A stretch of 64,000 nucleotides of DNA from Brugia malayi. Taxonomy: Eukaryota > Nematoda > Chromadorea > Rhabditida > Onchocercidae. Shown piece after piece: positions 47,953 to 62,300 of this stretch. Positions within the stretch are counted from its first letter, which is position 1. Every line of letters starts with the position of its first letter. The notes beneath the pieces were generated by a model. That model was not told where the DNA came from. It saw nothing but the letters and a program-made list of their open reading frames with translations, and ran no database searches. Location of the stretch: assembly GCF_000002995.4 (NCBI RefSeq), contig NW_025062285.1, positions 1 to 64,000 of the forward strand. The letters run 5' to 3'. The translations under genes were made by a program, and so were the position numbers.

Positions 47953-49540
47953 AATTTACTGAAATTTTTGGAAAATTTAACCAAATTCTTTGGAAAAGTT
48001 TTAAGAACCACCCATCCCTGGAACCTGAAACAAGCCGAAAACTGAAATCCCGAAAATAATGAAGGATGCGACACTCTTTAAAAATAGGTTGCAACCTAAG
48101 ACCACAAATCACTATTTCGTTTTCATATGCATCAAATTTATTTGCAGCATGTAGTAAAAACCAAATAAAATTAACGCAACTGGCTTGTAAAATAATTCAA
48201 CATCGAATTAGTGAAATATCACATGGCAAAGACCAGTAAGAACAAAGTTATCAAACAATTGCTGCACAAAAATCTAAAAAAATTTTGATTAACTCTTTTT
48301 ACAGCTATCATCTCTTCAATTATATAATGATTTTATGCAGTAAATTTCCAATGGGATAATTCAACACTAATTAAAACAATTATAATGAATATTTTGACAT
48401 TCCTTTCTCATTTTCAAAATGAAATGCAAACAGCTGAATTTAAAAAAAATTCATATTTCAAATAGCTTACATATTTTTTCCTCTGAAGCAAGAAATAAAC
48501 ATATGAACGAGGAAATTAGTGATGAAACTTCTAAAATAAATCTAAATTACGCACTAATCTTTAGATTACGATTTCTAGGCCGTTAATACCAAATTTAAAC
48601 ATAAAATATTATTCCCGAAAATCACAGACACAACTTATAAACACAAATAAAGACTTTCTTGAGAAAGAGAAAGAATGCAAGAAACTATAAGGAAAATAAT
48701 TGTATGTACAAACTTACAAAGAAGAGAATCTTACGGCCATGATGAAATGAATATTTATAAATGAAGGCACTGGTCCGAATCACATTAATTTACAAACATT
48801 TGAAGATAAACTTTTATTACAGCTTGTGAAAAAGCTATATCATGCCTAAAGTTGTTAAAAACAAAAAGAACCACCACCCAAAGATAAAACAACAAAAACT
48901 AACTGCTTAAATCAAAGTGTCCAAAAAAAAAAAAAATTATGTAATGGAAACAGTAAGTTTTCCAAACCGTTACAAAATCTTAAATTCATTGTTGTTTAGG
49001 AAAACCAATGTACCAATCAAACAACAAATATCACTTACATAGATCACAGTAAATAATGGAATGAACAGTGGTCGCGTGGAAATTAAAGATAAAAGGAAAG
49101 TAAATCTGAATTTAGCAAATTTAGCAAAATATATTGTGACGAACTTTTAGCTTTAACCGGCAACCATTAAATCCTCTGAATAACTGAGAAAAATTACTTA
49201 AAAACAAATTTTTGTTGCAATATTTTCAAAATAACAACTAGGGACGATGGACAGATATCGACAAACACGCGATCATGTCTCTATAAGGTTAAAAAATATT
49301 ACATTGAAAGACCGTATAATCTAGATGATAAACCCAAATAAAGACTGCTTTAATAGACACAACGAAAACACCATTATCTAATTAAATTCTGGACTTTTAA
49401 ATCATAAAATGCTCTAAAAATAATAATGAAATGACGAGGTAAAACTTACTTTCGCCAAAAAGATTTCCACTTAGAAGATCGACCTACCCCAATCCCTTAA
49501 CACTCTCTTTTGACCATACCACAGCTGATCACAGTTTGCT
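47953..49540. other. Intergenic region between ERLEC1 and prefoldin 2
   Basis: About 1.6 kb with both flanking genes on the minus strand. It is AT-rich, with only short frames; an ATG followed by a GTAAGT donor near 48745-48720 could be a 5' exon but has no convincing partner. The gap is long for a tightly spaced nematode operon. Confidence 0.5.
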
Positions 49541-52500
49541 TTACACTTCTGGCAGTTGGATCAACCCATACTGATCAACAGCTTGCAACAATTCACAAAA
49601 ACGAGATGACTCCACTCCCAAAATATACTGACATGTATGAGGCTCCAACAAGTAAAGTGTTACAGCCGTTTGACTTCCTTTCGATATTCGACAACGAATA
49701 CGTACTTCAACACTTCTGAAATTATACTAGTTCCACTCTCTTTTCTTTTTTTGCTAGATTTAAACTAAAGGGCCCGAAAATTTTGTCATATATTCAAATA
49801 AGACTCAAAGATTAAAATAAATAAATAAACCTGTGAATGTTAGTCTTCTCGCAAAATGCACCACCTGCATACAAGTGTGAGACCTGAGTTATCCGACCGT
49901 CAATCTATAAAGAACATAAACGCACTGAAACAGTTTGAATGAAAATATTTCACTAGTTAATGCAGCAGAACAATAGACCAAATAAAATGAAGACTTTTCC
50001 ATGCAGTAAATCATTTTGTCGATAAATCTCGATATTTCTTTGATAATCATCTACAAATCTGTAACATTTTTTTCGACCTGATTATAGCCTTGACTTTAAA
50101 TATAACACTAAGCACGATTGGATCAGTTGTCATGGTAGGTCATTTTGACAGCTTATTCTAGAAATACCTCAGTGAGACCAAAAAAAGTAACCTTTAATGG
50201 TTTCTTCTGAGGATTATCGTCAATCCAATGTTTATGTATATCAAGGTTGAAAAGACCTAACAAAATTTCAGTTCGCTCACCTTGAGAATTGTCGTGAAAC
50301 TGTATTACCTGCAATATTTCCATTTCCATTACTTTATAACTAATTTTTATTTATTAATTCTCTTGACTCAAGATCATTGTTTACAGTTCAACTAATTAAA
50401 ATCAATGAAAAACACATGGAATTATCAGAACAAAATCCTCAAATCTATATGTAAACTTACACTTTTCCCGAAACAAAATTCATATTTCCACCATCCTATG
50501 CCACCACCATACAAACAGTGCTTCCCACTTAGTAAATATCTGTTTTCCTGAAGCACACTATCCATATTCATATTGGTCGCCGGTTTTACCATTGGGATTG
50601 CTGAGGATACTAGAAAAGAAGCAATGAACGTAAAAAAGAGATTAATAAGAGCAATATTAAGCAATACAAAATTACTGTCATACAAAAATCAACAGAAGTT
50701 AATAAAAGTTTGTGCAGAAATATGTAAATTTCATATTCTTCTAATGAGCTAGTCATTATCAAGAGAAGGTAAACCTACTGTATCGTGAGCTGTCAGATTT
50801 TGGCGATGCTTGTTTGGCTACATTAATTGCCGCATCTAATTCATCATCATATTCTCCATTATCTTCGTCTTTTCCATTAATGTTAACATTTGCAGAAGGT
50901 CTTTCAAGCTGAAGAGTTGACTTATATTCCTGAAAGAGACAATTAAATGATTCAGTTAAAAAAAAAAACTGATATCTTCAAACTTGATAAAAAAAATATT
51001 ATCTAATCCTATCGCAGAAAAGCACCTAAATGGATGGTAAAAACCAAACAAACGAGAGCATTTAAATCACAAACCGGATATTTGCAAATCTAAGAAATAT
51101 TCATTTCAAACTTACTCTTTCCAATCTTGTCTCACTCTCTTTTTCAAGCTGCAAAAGTTGCTTTGGCTTCGGAAATTCTTTATGCGGATCCTTCGAGTAG
51201 CAAACAATTTCATGATCAACAGTAGGCAGTGGACGAAAAGATGGGTGAGAGCATAACTGTTTGGTGAATACAATCATTTCATAAGTACAAGAAGCTGTTT
51301 CAGCAAAAGAATATATTTGATCCTTGCCATCCTGAAAATATTTGAAAATTAAGGTAACCTACAGCTTCATTAAATGGATATTAAATAGATATGGACCACT
51401 CGATAATTTTCCTTTGGAGTTGCAAGAATCTAATATGATCTAGGTAAGTTCAGAAATGGTAAAAAATAGGACTTTCAATATGTTACGTGAATGGTAAAAA
51501 TGGTAAATGGTAAAAAAAAAAAAAAAAAAGTAGAATACGTTTTACGTCTTTTTTACTTAAATATTTTGAAGTTTTAATATATACAAACCGGTTCGCAGGC
51601 ATATATGACAGTCGTACTCCTTGGTTTCCCGGTTAAATCGCAAACGGTTCCTTGTCTGTAAGTAACTGGATAATAAGGCTGCACTTTGCTATCAATTTTG
51701 CGTTTTGGTGGATTTATTTGATCGAAATTCTTATCATCCTGAAAAACTGTCAGTCAAAATTAAGTATTCTTTTCATCATTGGTAAAATAATACTAAAATA
51801 ATGCATTGAGCAAGAATGAATCGATTTCAAGGACGAAATAAGAAATCAGTTAGTGCACCTGTTAAACCTATGTTGTTTTTTATTCAGTAACAACAAATCA
51901 GTTTAATCATAATCACTAAATTTACACTCAAAATCGAAAGAAAAGCAAACTGAAAAAAAGAAAAAAAAAGGAAAATACGAAAAAAAAAAAGAGCTTGAAA
52001 ATGGTACCAATCTGGATTGTTCACGACCATAATTTCCTAAATAATATTCACTCCTGATACTTCTTTGTTCTCTATTATCATGATACTGCATAATATAGCG
52101 TCCATGGCACAATTCATATGTCCAATATACATCTAACCAATATGAGCATACTCGATTATCATACAACGATTGGATAAGTTCAGCTGGTGATGGTCCCACA
52201 TATGAATGCACTGATTGTTTATTCTGAAAGCAACAAAAAAACTGCATAAAAATTACTACTATATTTGTTGAGTAAATAAAATCTCTTACGCCTAAGTAAA
52301 CGATCTCTGAAAGTGCTAAAATAACAAAAATTCCAAATACAATTTCGAAAAAAAAAAGACATTTTTAAATTATTTCGGCACATTACATCAATGAAGGTAG
52401 AACTTAATAAAAAATTTTTGTAATGCTTTCAAGTGATACCATAGAACATAAAAAAAAACAGAAACCTCAATTGGAATGATTGGTAGCGTACAGAGATATT

Positions 52501-53103
52501 TTTCATCACTACCACTCGTTACGTGTAGGTAAGGTTGATTCGTTAACCAATCATCTTTAACATTAACAAGATATTCTGGTGTTGCCGATTTGCCTTTCCA
52601 GTCTATCCTAAATATTTCCATGCAATATTTACGACAAAAAATACCGAATAACTCAATCTGCGATAAATTTTTATTACATTTTTTTATTACATGAATCATT
52701 ACACTAAGGACAATATTGTGGTGTTGCATATATCTCATGATGAATTTGGATAACATCCATTTTACTGAAATATTTCGATGTCGCGTTTTCAACTTACACT
52801 GACCATTGCTGGATTCAGAACTTATTTATCTGTTGCATTATGCAAAATATCTATATCATATGCATCAAAAGCCACATCATTAGATTATTCTCTATGCACT
52901 AATTTGTACTGATGCTCGAAACTTGATTCGAAACGATTTAATTAGCTTTTTAGAACTTAATTAATTTTATTATCTAGAAGACAATTTTTCGAAGCTTCAA
53001 ACCTAAATAAAACCGATTCATCGACTGCTTTATAAGTTAAACATAGTTGGATACCCTGTTGAAGTAGCAATAATAGATATTTGATCACTTCCATGGATGA
53101 CAT
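49541..53103 (-). CDS. ERLEC1: ER lectin ERLEC1/XTP3-B (two MRH domains)
   Basis: A lumenal ER lectin of the HRD1 degradation machinery that reads trimmed mannose on misfolded glycoproteins. Ten exons join in frame to 504 codons: 53003-53103, 52466-52607, 52008-52223, 51589-51738, 51116-51331, 50779-50929, 50461-50609, 50168-50308, 49831-49904, 49541-49715. The N-terminus MSSMEVIKYLLLLLQQG is a signal peptide. First MRH domain: VYWTYELCHGRYIMQYHDN, EYYLGN, GTVCDLTGKPRSTTVIYACE, CTYEMIVFTKQLCSHPSF. An acidic linker follows (exon 6). Second MRH domain: [59 protein letters not shown]. Two MRH domains distinguish it from OS-9, which has one. The last two exons are short and rely on phase plus the MRH match. 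No C-terminal ER-retention motif is present. TTTCAG ends 1 nt before the ATG. Confidence 0.93.
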
Positions 53104-53106
53104 CCT
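53104..53106 (-). promoter_or_regulatory. Probable trans-splice acceptor of ERLEC1
   Basis: On the minus strand TTTATTTTCAG is followed by G and then the ATG of ERLEC1, leaving a one-base leader before the start codon. This matches the nematode acceptor TTTTCAG and suggests SL1 addition. Confidence 0.65.
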
Positions 53107-55167
53107 GAAAATAAAGTTATGCATTATTCAAAAATTAAAACAGCAATAAAATATCAGAAAAGCTACAGATTAAGCTAGAAGAAGAGCGCATCAATTAGAA
53201 ATGACAAATTAGGAATTCTTTATTTACTGCATGTATCAGAAGACTCCTTGATAAAAGTAGAAAATATAAAAATAATAATACAAAATCAGCAAATAGACGA
53301 CCAGTATGAATCATTTTTGTGAACTTTCATGACCATGTAACAGAGGACAAACGAAAGTAAAAACGTGGAGATTAAAGTTTTGTAATACCAGACATACCAC
53401 AGTTTTCGAACTCTTACTATTGTCACTGTTTCTAGCTGAGTTTAAATTTTTCTGCAGAAATTTGCAAAATTATTGCAGGAAGTAAATATATGGGAAAAAA
53501 AGTAATTCATATGCAAATTGCAATTCGGCTGTAACCTATGTTTCTCACAGTGTGTAACCCACTTAAATAGCGTAAAACTGACGTGCGTGACTGACGTAAT
53601 TCAAAGTGTGCACAATTAATTCCCATATGATTTTTTTCAGAATTGCCATAATATGGAACCTACTTATGAAATGTATGTGATTGACGTATAACTTTAGACA
53701 ATGAGTAACAATGTTGCTGAAATAACATTAAAACTTACAATGACATACGATTTACGTAACAATTACACTGAAGCAAGATTTACGCAATACAGCTCGCAAC
53801 CCACGCAGACGACACGTAACACGTAAAGTTCACACGAAAAACGTCCCAAATGCTTCAGTGTCATTTCGGCTTAGCCCAAATTGCCTCTCAGTTTTATGTT
53901 CCGTATTACTTCCATTCTTTCTTACAACTTTTAATGCAGAACTATCTAGCTCTTGTCTACATCTCTTAACACATTATATTTTAATGATTACATCTTTACT
54001 CTCTCATCATTTCGGACACTATATCATCTGTTTCATTCTCCTTCGCAATTATTCCAGTGCTTCTTTTTTATATGATCAACTCCTAATGTCTCTCCTATTG
54101 CAACAGTCTCTAAATATTTGAATTTTCCACTCTGCTACGCGACACAAATACATCGCATTGAAAAATATTCTTGAACGTCAGTGTATTTTCACTTCTCGTG
54201 ATATTTCCTTTTTCCTTTATCAGGTCACGTTTGGTAGAGTACAATTCACGCAGAAATTCTTACTACGTGACGAACTAATAAAGTAACATCCTGGATATTT
54301 GCATGGAAACCGGAAAGGCGGAGAATTAAACCGGCCGGAAAATGTTTGTAGTTTGCTGACGTACTTTTAGCTTAGGATATACGGGGTGACAAAGTTGAAT
54401 GTCAGGAAGAAATATGCCGGATTAATTTCCAAAGAAAAAATGCGCAAAGTCAGTTGGAGAAAATTATTCCAAATATGTTTGCAGTATGCGTTAGGAAGGA
54501 TTTAGATATCCAAAAGGAACTCAGGAAAAAAAAATATTGGAAACGGGAAAAGTGTTCTTGAATATAGAGAAAGTTAAAATTACTGTCATTCGAATATAAT
54601 TTAAAATCTAAAAGAAAGGGAGAAAAAACAAAAAACAGACGGCGAGAAAACGAAAAAAGAGCAAAACTAGAAATGAATTATACGTCACAGTTAATTTGAT
54701 TATATGAATATAACATAGTGATTAAGAAATGGATTTGAATTTTTTTTAATGTCTTTATTTCATTCTTTTAGTTTACATCTGCATCAGTTTATATCGTAAA
54801 GATGGATGATCTGAGGATTAAGTCAAAATAAAAACTATAATGGCAATTGGTACAGATATTCATAGAATAACTAATGTTTGAATTAATTGTTAATGCATCA
54901 GATTTTTTTTTTAATTTTTTGTATATTTAGCTTAAATTTTTTTTTATTTCACTTCAAAGTTTAAAACTATTACGAGAGGTTTATCTATTTCTCTGTCGTT
55001 GTCAATTATTTTCGCGATATTTGTATGTTATAATGCATCATGTTAATATGAATAGAAACGGTATTAAATTTTAAAATTTTTACAGAAATTACTGGAGCTT
55101 ATCAGGGTATTGTTGTTTTTCTTTTTAATTATCTGTCACAACTTATCTTTTAATAACGACAATAACA
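53107..55167. other. Divergent intergenic region between ERLEC1 and CAP-H
   Basis: About 2 kb holding the promoters of both genes. The ERLEC1-proximal half is notable for a cluster of ACGT cores (53581-53844, listed separately). The rest is AT-rich. An AG at 55084-55085 (TTTTTACAG) is a possible acceptor for the CAP-H 5' end. A plus-strand open frame at 53858-54121 lacks an ATG and looks spurious. Confidence 0.55.
53581..53844. promoter_or_regulatory. Cluster of ACGT-core (bZIP-like) sites upstream of ERLEC1
   Basis: Seven ACGT cores at 53581, 53594, 53684, 53754, 53814, 53821 and 53841, several in TGACGT(G/A) contexts (TGACGTGC, TGACGTAA, TTGACGTA, TTTACGTAAC). With about 70% A+T, fewer than one is expected in 264 bp by chance. 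TGACGTG resembles the XBP1/ATF6 stress element, which would suit an ER degradation lectin. They lie about 0.5-0.7 kb from the ERLEC1 start; at least three more ACGT cores occur to 54362. Confidence 0.45.
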
Positions 55168-56295
55168 ATGCCAAGACGTCGGATACGTGTTAATGATGAT
55201 GATGACTTGGATAGTGAGGTAAATTTGTTCTCTAGACATTTTATCAATTTAAGCTAATAATTTTAAATAAAAAACTAATAAATTCTTTGTTTTTAATTAA
55301 CTGAATGAGTAAGTGAGGATGAGCTGTTTAAGCTAAATTTGATTGTATCTTGGGCTGAGTAAATTGAAAATTTCTTGTATTTCGAGTGGTCACAACTTGA
55401 TTTATTACTTCTTTCTCTTCTAAAGGTTGATCGAACATTTGATGCCTTGGAAAAAGATAGTCGACGTGGTTCACATCGCAAATCGGCAGTTTTGCGTACA
55501 CAGAAGGACGAAGATGAGGAACGGCAGAAAATTTTAATGGATATGAATGCTAGAGCTGTTGAGAAAGGTAAAACTCATTTTATGTCCGTTGATGAGCTTG
55601 TTTTAAGTGTACGAAAAATCTCTTATTTTTCGCTAGAAAAATGACTAATTCTTCAGTTTATAGATTTTCGGCATTTAAACTAGGCTTCTGACTGTTAAGT
55701 GCATTTTCGCTTTTTTTTGTTTGTTAATCTTTACATGAACTATAATCTTAAATAAGTTTCTGAAATTCTAGAAAACCCAGCGAAAAATGAACGTTTACTG
55801 GAAGCAATGAAAATTGCTGTTACGAAAGCCAAGCAATTGGCTGCTCGTGCTTTCCAGGAAGATCTTATCGATAGATTACCGATTGTTGTGGAAAAGGAAC
55901 CTCTATATGTTAGCGTTGACCTTTAATGAAAATTTTACTTTTTTATTTGCATTTTACAAGTTCACGTAATGAAGTTAACGTGCACTATTTTAAAAAATTT
56001 TTAGCAAGCTGGATCTTTACTCGATGCAAGTGCACGAATTTATTCCTTTCGTGTGGATGCTACGCATTTAGAAGCATATGATGTTCGATCAAAGTTAGGG
56101 GATAGTAAGCTAATTCTGATTAAACTTTTCTTAAATGGAAGAAACTATTCACTAAAATAAAATTTTCCAGAATCTCAGTTCGATAACAGTAAAAATAATA
56201 AGAAGGATATCTCACTCAATGACGATAGTGATAACGGTAATGAAGAAGTGAATTCGGATAATGAAGGAAATACTGATAAAAAAGTATATTTTCCT

Positions 56296-56392
<97 letters not shown>

Positions 56393-59300
56393 ATGTTTGA
56401 TTTACCCAGTAAATAATAAGGTGTTGAGAAAAAATTATCGCAGTTCCAATTTGTATATTTTGTATTTTGGAACCATTAATGGTAGATGTTAATTCTTTTA
56501 GGAAGGTAAGGATAAGACGAAAAACAAAGGGCAGTTGGATGAAGGGAACAGTGATTCTGATATTGGTTTGGAAGATGGTTCTGCTAAAAATGATGATATC
56601 TATGATGCTGTTGATTTTCCGATCTATATTGATGACTCATCTTCCGGGACGGAAGATGAACAAACAGTACTGGAAGCTAGTGAAATTGTGACGAAGTTCA
56701 CGAATAGATGCGATAAATCTCACGAAAACTGTGTAAAAAGAAGAGTAAAGGTAAGCATGCTTCACATGAAAATGTATTAATCTAACTTCTATATGCAAAT
56801 ACTTAAATTGTTAAATTCCATCTTTATAATAGAACGATCAGTGTTGCTTATAAACCCAGCTAACAATTGCCAAATGGGTTATTTCTTTCTAAGGTTATTT
56901 GTTTTTCTCCGTCTTTTTTTCTGTCTCACTTTCGAAGGATGCATTACAGTAATTTTTTTTTTATCGCCACTGCTTTGTTGAAAAATCGATTCTTAACTAT
57001 AAGTTCATATGCAACATAAAAATTTTTCTTAGAAATTGCAAAAAAAAATTTTTTTCCTATGATCATTATGATAGATACATTATAAATCAGTCCTTCTAAA
57101 GTTCTTTAGATTTTAATCTTACTAATGAAATTAATTTACTGCTCAATAAAAACGGAATTTATTAAAAATGGTTTTGTGATTGAACTTGTCATTTTAGGTA
57201 CCAATGGTTGTATACGATTCATCCGAACTAAACGACACTGAAACAGGTGCTGAATTCTGTAGCCACTTGTATAATAAGGCAACGCACAACTTTGATGAGG
57301 GATCATCAAGCGGTCTTTTGATGCAAAATGCTGTTACAAGTAAATGTGGACGTCGTTACCTGGTGCATAATAATGGTCGATGTATTCGTGATCCATGGGA
57401 TGAGAAAATTGAGGGCGAAGATTTACATGAAATTTGGAGTTCGTTTTTTGTTTTTTCTCTTTTTTCAGATATTAAAATTTTCTTTCACCAATTATTTCAA
57501 ATTTTTATTGCTACTTATTGTTTGCGAATAAGTAATGCTTTCTTTGTTAAACCTTTGAGTATTTAAAAATACTATTTGTACATTTCCATTACTAAGTTTT
57601 CACGTTTCCTTAGCAGTTGTAATTAAAATTTTCTACTATGTACCAAAGAAAAAAATCTTCCAATGCATTGCGACTGTACTCTTATTCTTAAATAAGTATA
57701 AAAAGAAAAAAAAAAACAAACTCATTACCTCAATTACACCATTCTGCACTAAATTTCGTTATGGGACCGTTGAAAGTATATTACTACCATCTAAATGGTT
57801 GATAGAAATTGATCGATGTTTTAGAAGCTATCGAAGATTCGGAAAAACTTAATCAATCAAATGTTGCTGGTGTCGTAAATAATGTACATGACGATGAACG
57901 TATATTGACGTTATCACAAGTATGTTTTCAGAAGTGTTCGTTTTTGGAGGTTAATTTTAAGAAATAGAAAAATTGAGTAGTGAAAATGCGATCGTTAGAA
58001 GTATTAAAGCCTTTATGAAATTTAGTTTGATTTTTTTCCTTTTTTTTTTTTTGCTTTTGTTAGTTATGTTCGGCAAAATATTGGAAATAGCGATTTCTGC
58101 AGAATGCAAGTAGCAGTCAGGAAACAACAGTTCTTATGGATACAACAGCAAGTACCAGTAGCATGCAGTCAATCCAGAAAAATGTAGAAGCTGTGTTGGA
58201 AGATGCACTTCTCGATTGTGGTAGTAAAGAATTGTTTCGGTGGAGAAGACAATTGCAAAAGAAGTTTGGCATGAATTCCGGCCAATTCGTCGCTTTAATG
58301 GTTTCTTTTATGAATTTTGGTTTATTCTTTCAATATCCTACTTAATTTTTTTTTTTTTTTTGATTTAATCACTTTGTAGAAATTCACTTCAATGGTCTAA
58401 AATGAAGTTTAGTTAAATTTAGTTCTTCAAAGTAGATTTCATCAATCCAATTCAGTAGCTTTAACTGCTTTTAGGCCTACTCCTTGCGAGATGTGGATCC
58501 ATTTGTTCGGCGGAGTTTCATTCTACAAGCCATTATTCCAGCAAAAAAATCATATATTAGCAGAATTGCGGATGCAGGAAGTGGTTTAACATATGCGCCA
58601 ATAGCTGATGAATTGGAGCCATTTGAAGAGTCGATGTGTTGGAAAATATGCAAGATGAGGTTATACATTAGTTTACACAAAAAGTGAATGCATGAGTCTG
58701 ATCATTTTATGCTGGACAGAGTTAAATAACTATAAGTTTCTTATGTTTTGAAATTTAAAATAGTCTCTTTTTTTGGCAATCTAAGGTTGTAGACATGAAA
58801 ATGCAAAACCAAAAAATATATAAGCAAGACTGTTTAACGTCTGATTAAAAAAATCTGTGACAATGACTGTTGTTATTTTTGTTTACTTCTTTTGCTTGTT
58901 TGTAATAATTTATTCTAATAAATGGCTCACTTTTAAAGATGGGATAATATGAGTAATGAAGCTCGAGCAAAAACCTTGAAGTCACTGCCTGGTGAACATC
59001 CTGTATTTAACTACTTTTTTGCACGATCAGCTGAACATTTGTCTGCTGAGGTTTATTTTCATTTCACTTGATGTTATGATCTCGATTTTTTCTTTTTTTT
59101 TTTTTTTTTTTTTTTTTGCTTATGAAAATTTGATTTCAGAGTGGTAATGTGCTTGGCAATTTACCTGTTTTCCGGAGTGTAATTGAAGTTGAAGTCCCGC
59201 GTAATGCTATTAAAATGACAGGTGATGATCAGAAAGCGTTGGCAGGAGTACTAGATACTTTTCGAATTGGTCGAGGTGAAAGTTTGTTTAAAAAAAAGGG

Positions 59301-62300
59301 CGATGATTTTGGACGAAAAATTGCACAAATTCCAATTGCGACACCGTATGTTTTAAAAGTATTAAAGTACACTGTTATTATATATTATTAAATCATTCCA
59401 GTGATACTGTTGTTTTATTTTCTGTTTCTTTTACTTTGTTGGTAGATTTATTTAAATTATGTGAATTGAAAAAAAAAAGTTTTATCTCATTGATGTCGTA
59501 TTATACTGTAGACTTTTATTTGCTTTTATTTTGCAGAATACGAAGGCCTGAAATGCAATCTGCTTGGGAACGCGAAAGTATTATTTCTAAAGAGCAGTCA
59601 AGGTCAGCAGTGCCGTCAGCAATACCATCAGAATCGGTTAATGGTCGTTTGATAGCAAGTCGTATGGATGATATTAATTCTGAAATAGATGCAGGCTTTG
59701 ACAATGACACTGATATGGATGCTGATGTGGTATCATCACACGTAAATGACTATCATTCAGTTGCCGATGACGTTCGGTCGCTTGCATCTAAGCAGGTACA
59801 TCATTCCTTTTCATCTGGTGAAATAGATGAATTTTTGGTTTAAAAAGCTAGCGAAAATTTTTTTTTTCTTACTGTTAGTATAATTCATATATATGTATAT
59901 ATATTTTAATTGCATTCTTACATTCTTCACTGTTGAAGACAGAATTTTCGGAAGAGCTGGAAAATTTACGATTAGAAAGTGGTGGTAGAATTGATCGTAC
60001 GGATGCAGCTTCAGCATACGGTGATCTCCATTTTATTGACGAAAAACGAGTTGCAGTTATGGCTTATTCAATAGTAAACGATGATACACACTGGAAAAAA
60101 CGAAAGCTTGATAAAGGTTAATAGTAGACATTTTTCAGTGTTAATTATTTCATATTATTTATTTTAAAAAGTTCCAATTTATTTAGTATTTTTTTTTAGT
60201 TAGTATTTTATCAATTTATTTATGAAACTATACAGAAGGAAAATTATTTTCAGAAGTTGTTGGAGCTGCAAAAGGGAAGCCACCTATGAAATTGGATAAA
60301 ATCGAAAAAAAAAAAGTATATTACTTTGCACTTTTCTTCAGTCCCCTAAGTTTCTTCATTTTTTTTCTTTGCGTTAGACGTTGCAGATAAGCTTTTGAAG
60401 GAAGATTATGGTGTGGTGCGCGAATAGTGGGAACCTTTTTACTCAATATATTATTAAACAAACTGAAATTTTGACCAGTTGAACTTCTAATTTATCCGTA
60501 TTTCACACTTTAGATTGGTCTAAGTTCCAGTGAAAAAAGGTTTGAGAATAAATGATTTGATGCTTTTATCATATTAAAGACATAAACCTTTGGGATGGCT
60601 CTAAAAAATTGTTCAATTCAAATATCGCATTGAGACATATTTTCGGATGTTCGATCCTATCAGCAAAACCTAGATAGGACAGTTCGACTGGATTTTTAAA
60701 TTGGATTGATAACCTTATTAAGGGAGGATCATGTATCAGTGGTCCTAACTCCCGAATAACTTAATGGTTTTGCATGAGATGAGAAATACTTGAGCTAATT
60801 GAATAATTTATTGAAGAATTGCATGTGTTGAGTTTTTTCAAATTTTTGAATATCAAAAAGCTTAAATTTCAATTAAATATAAATTTATTAAGGTGAAAAA
60901 AGAAGAGGAAAAGGAAGTTTTCGAAATTGGTGATTTCGACAATATGCCTCTTGCTGTGATTCGAGATCGGCAAAGACAAACGAAACGTCCGACTGTACTT
61001 GTCAAACGTGAAGATGAAGTCCTGAAGATTAATCGGACACGGCTCGCTACTGATTTATTTTATAAACCGGAGCAATTTTGTCGTCTGGCTCACGTTTTCT
61101 CGGTATTTTCTCTCTTTATATCAAAATACCGATCTCCAGTTTTTTGTTCCGATTTTATAGAATGTTTTCTGGAAGCTAATATTTGTTGAGTATTTTGTTA
61201 TTATAGGGCGAATGGGAGAATCTGCACTGTAATCGATCAATGTCAGCACCAGTGGATACTAAAGATGAAGACCTATCAAAAATGCTACGACAAACCATTA
61301 GGGAGGATTTAGATCCTGAAGAAGCGTTAGTTTTAATTTATTTCTTTCTTCAAAATTTAAAATTCGTAGTGAATCAGAATTATATGAAAGTTATGACTCA
61401 AATTGCATATGTTAAATTTTGCAGAATTAAGGAACACATGTCGTGCTTCAATGGTTATTTCGATGACGCATGTTTGGAACAGCGATCAATGTCAGTACCT
61501 TGTACCAGTGAAACATTTGACGGCAATAACGATAATGACTTATTTAGCGAAGTTGCTACTCAGGATAATGACGATAATGATAATGATAGTGTGAGGAACA
61601 TTTTATTTTATTATATTTACTGGAATGAATTTTTGTCTTTTCATCATCACTGTTGAAGTGTTTTGTTTTAGTCATTATCCTAAATGAATAGGTTTTATTA
61701 TTTATCAACATTAACAAGGTTCTTTTTTTTTACTATTATCGTTATTCGAAAACTTTGCATCTTTTTATTGGTTATTCAAGGTTTAGATTAGGTATATAAT
61801 TTATCCGTTTTTGTTTAAAAATAGGTTTTATTTCTTAAATTATGTGTCCTAATTTGAAAATGATCGGATATCAGATAGCTATGCAATAGATATAACACCA
61901 TTAAATTTTATTTAAATTAGAGCATTAGATTTTATGAGTAATATTGTAATTTGTTTATATTTAAACAAATAGAAATCGATTAATTTGCAATTATGACTAA
62001 GCTTTTTATAGACATTGGTACCAATGTACGATGTGCCAGTAGTGAAAACCACCCAGAGTTTCTATTCTGAAGCCGATTCTGGGGCAGAAGAAGCTGAGGT
62101 AAATATTTAATTTTCATGTGATGCAAATGTGCATAAGCGAATGATTTATAGTTATGTTTCATAAAACGTGTTCCTTTGTAGTCTGTTACATGTTTAGGAC
62201 CAAATGTTTTGGTTTCTGTTCCCAAATATCATCTGGTAAACAAAAAAGGAAATAAAATAAAAGAAGGAAAGAGATTCTTACACTTTTTCTTTCTTACATA

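Noticed and set aside
49510..49719. Plus-strand frame resembling a small secreted protein with a hydrophobic start
   Set aside because: No ATG; it is antisense to the last ERLEC1 exon, whose translation matches the second MRH domain in the correct phase.
53858..54121. 87-codon hydrophobic plus-strand frame in the ERLEC1/CAP-H intergenic region
   Set aside because: It starts at GTG rather than ATG and is rich in Leu, Ser and His from pyrimidine-rich DNA, with no splice partner or family.
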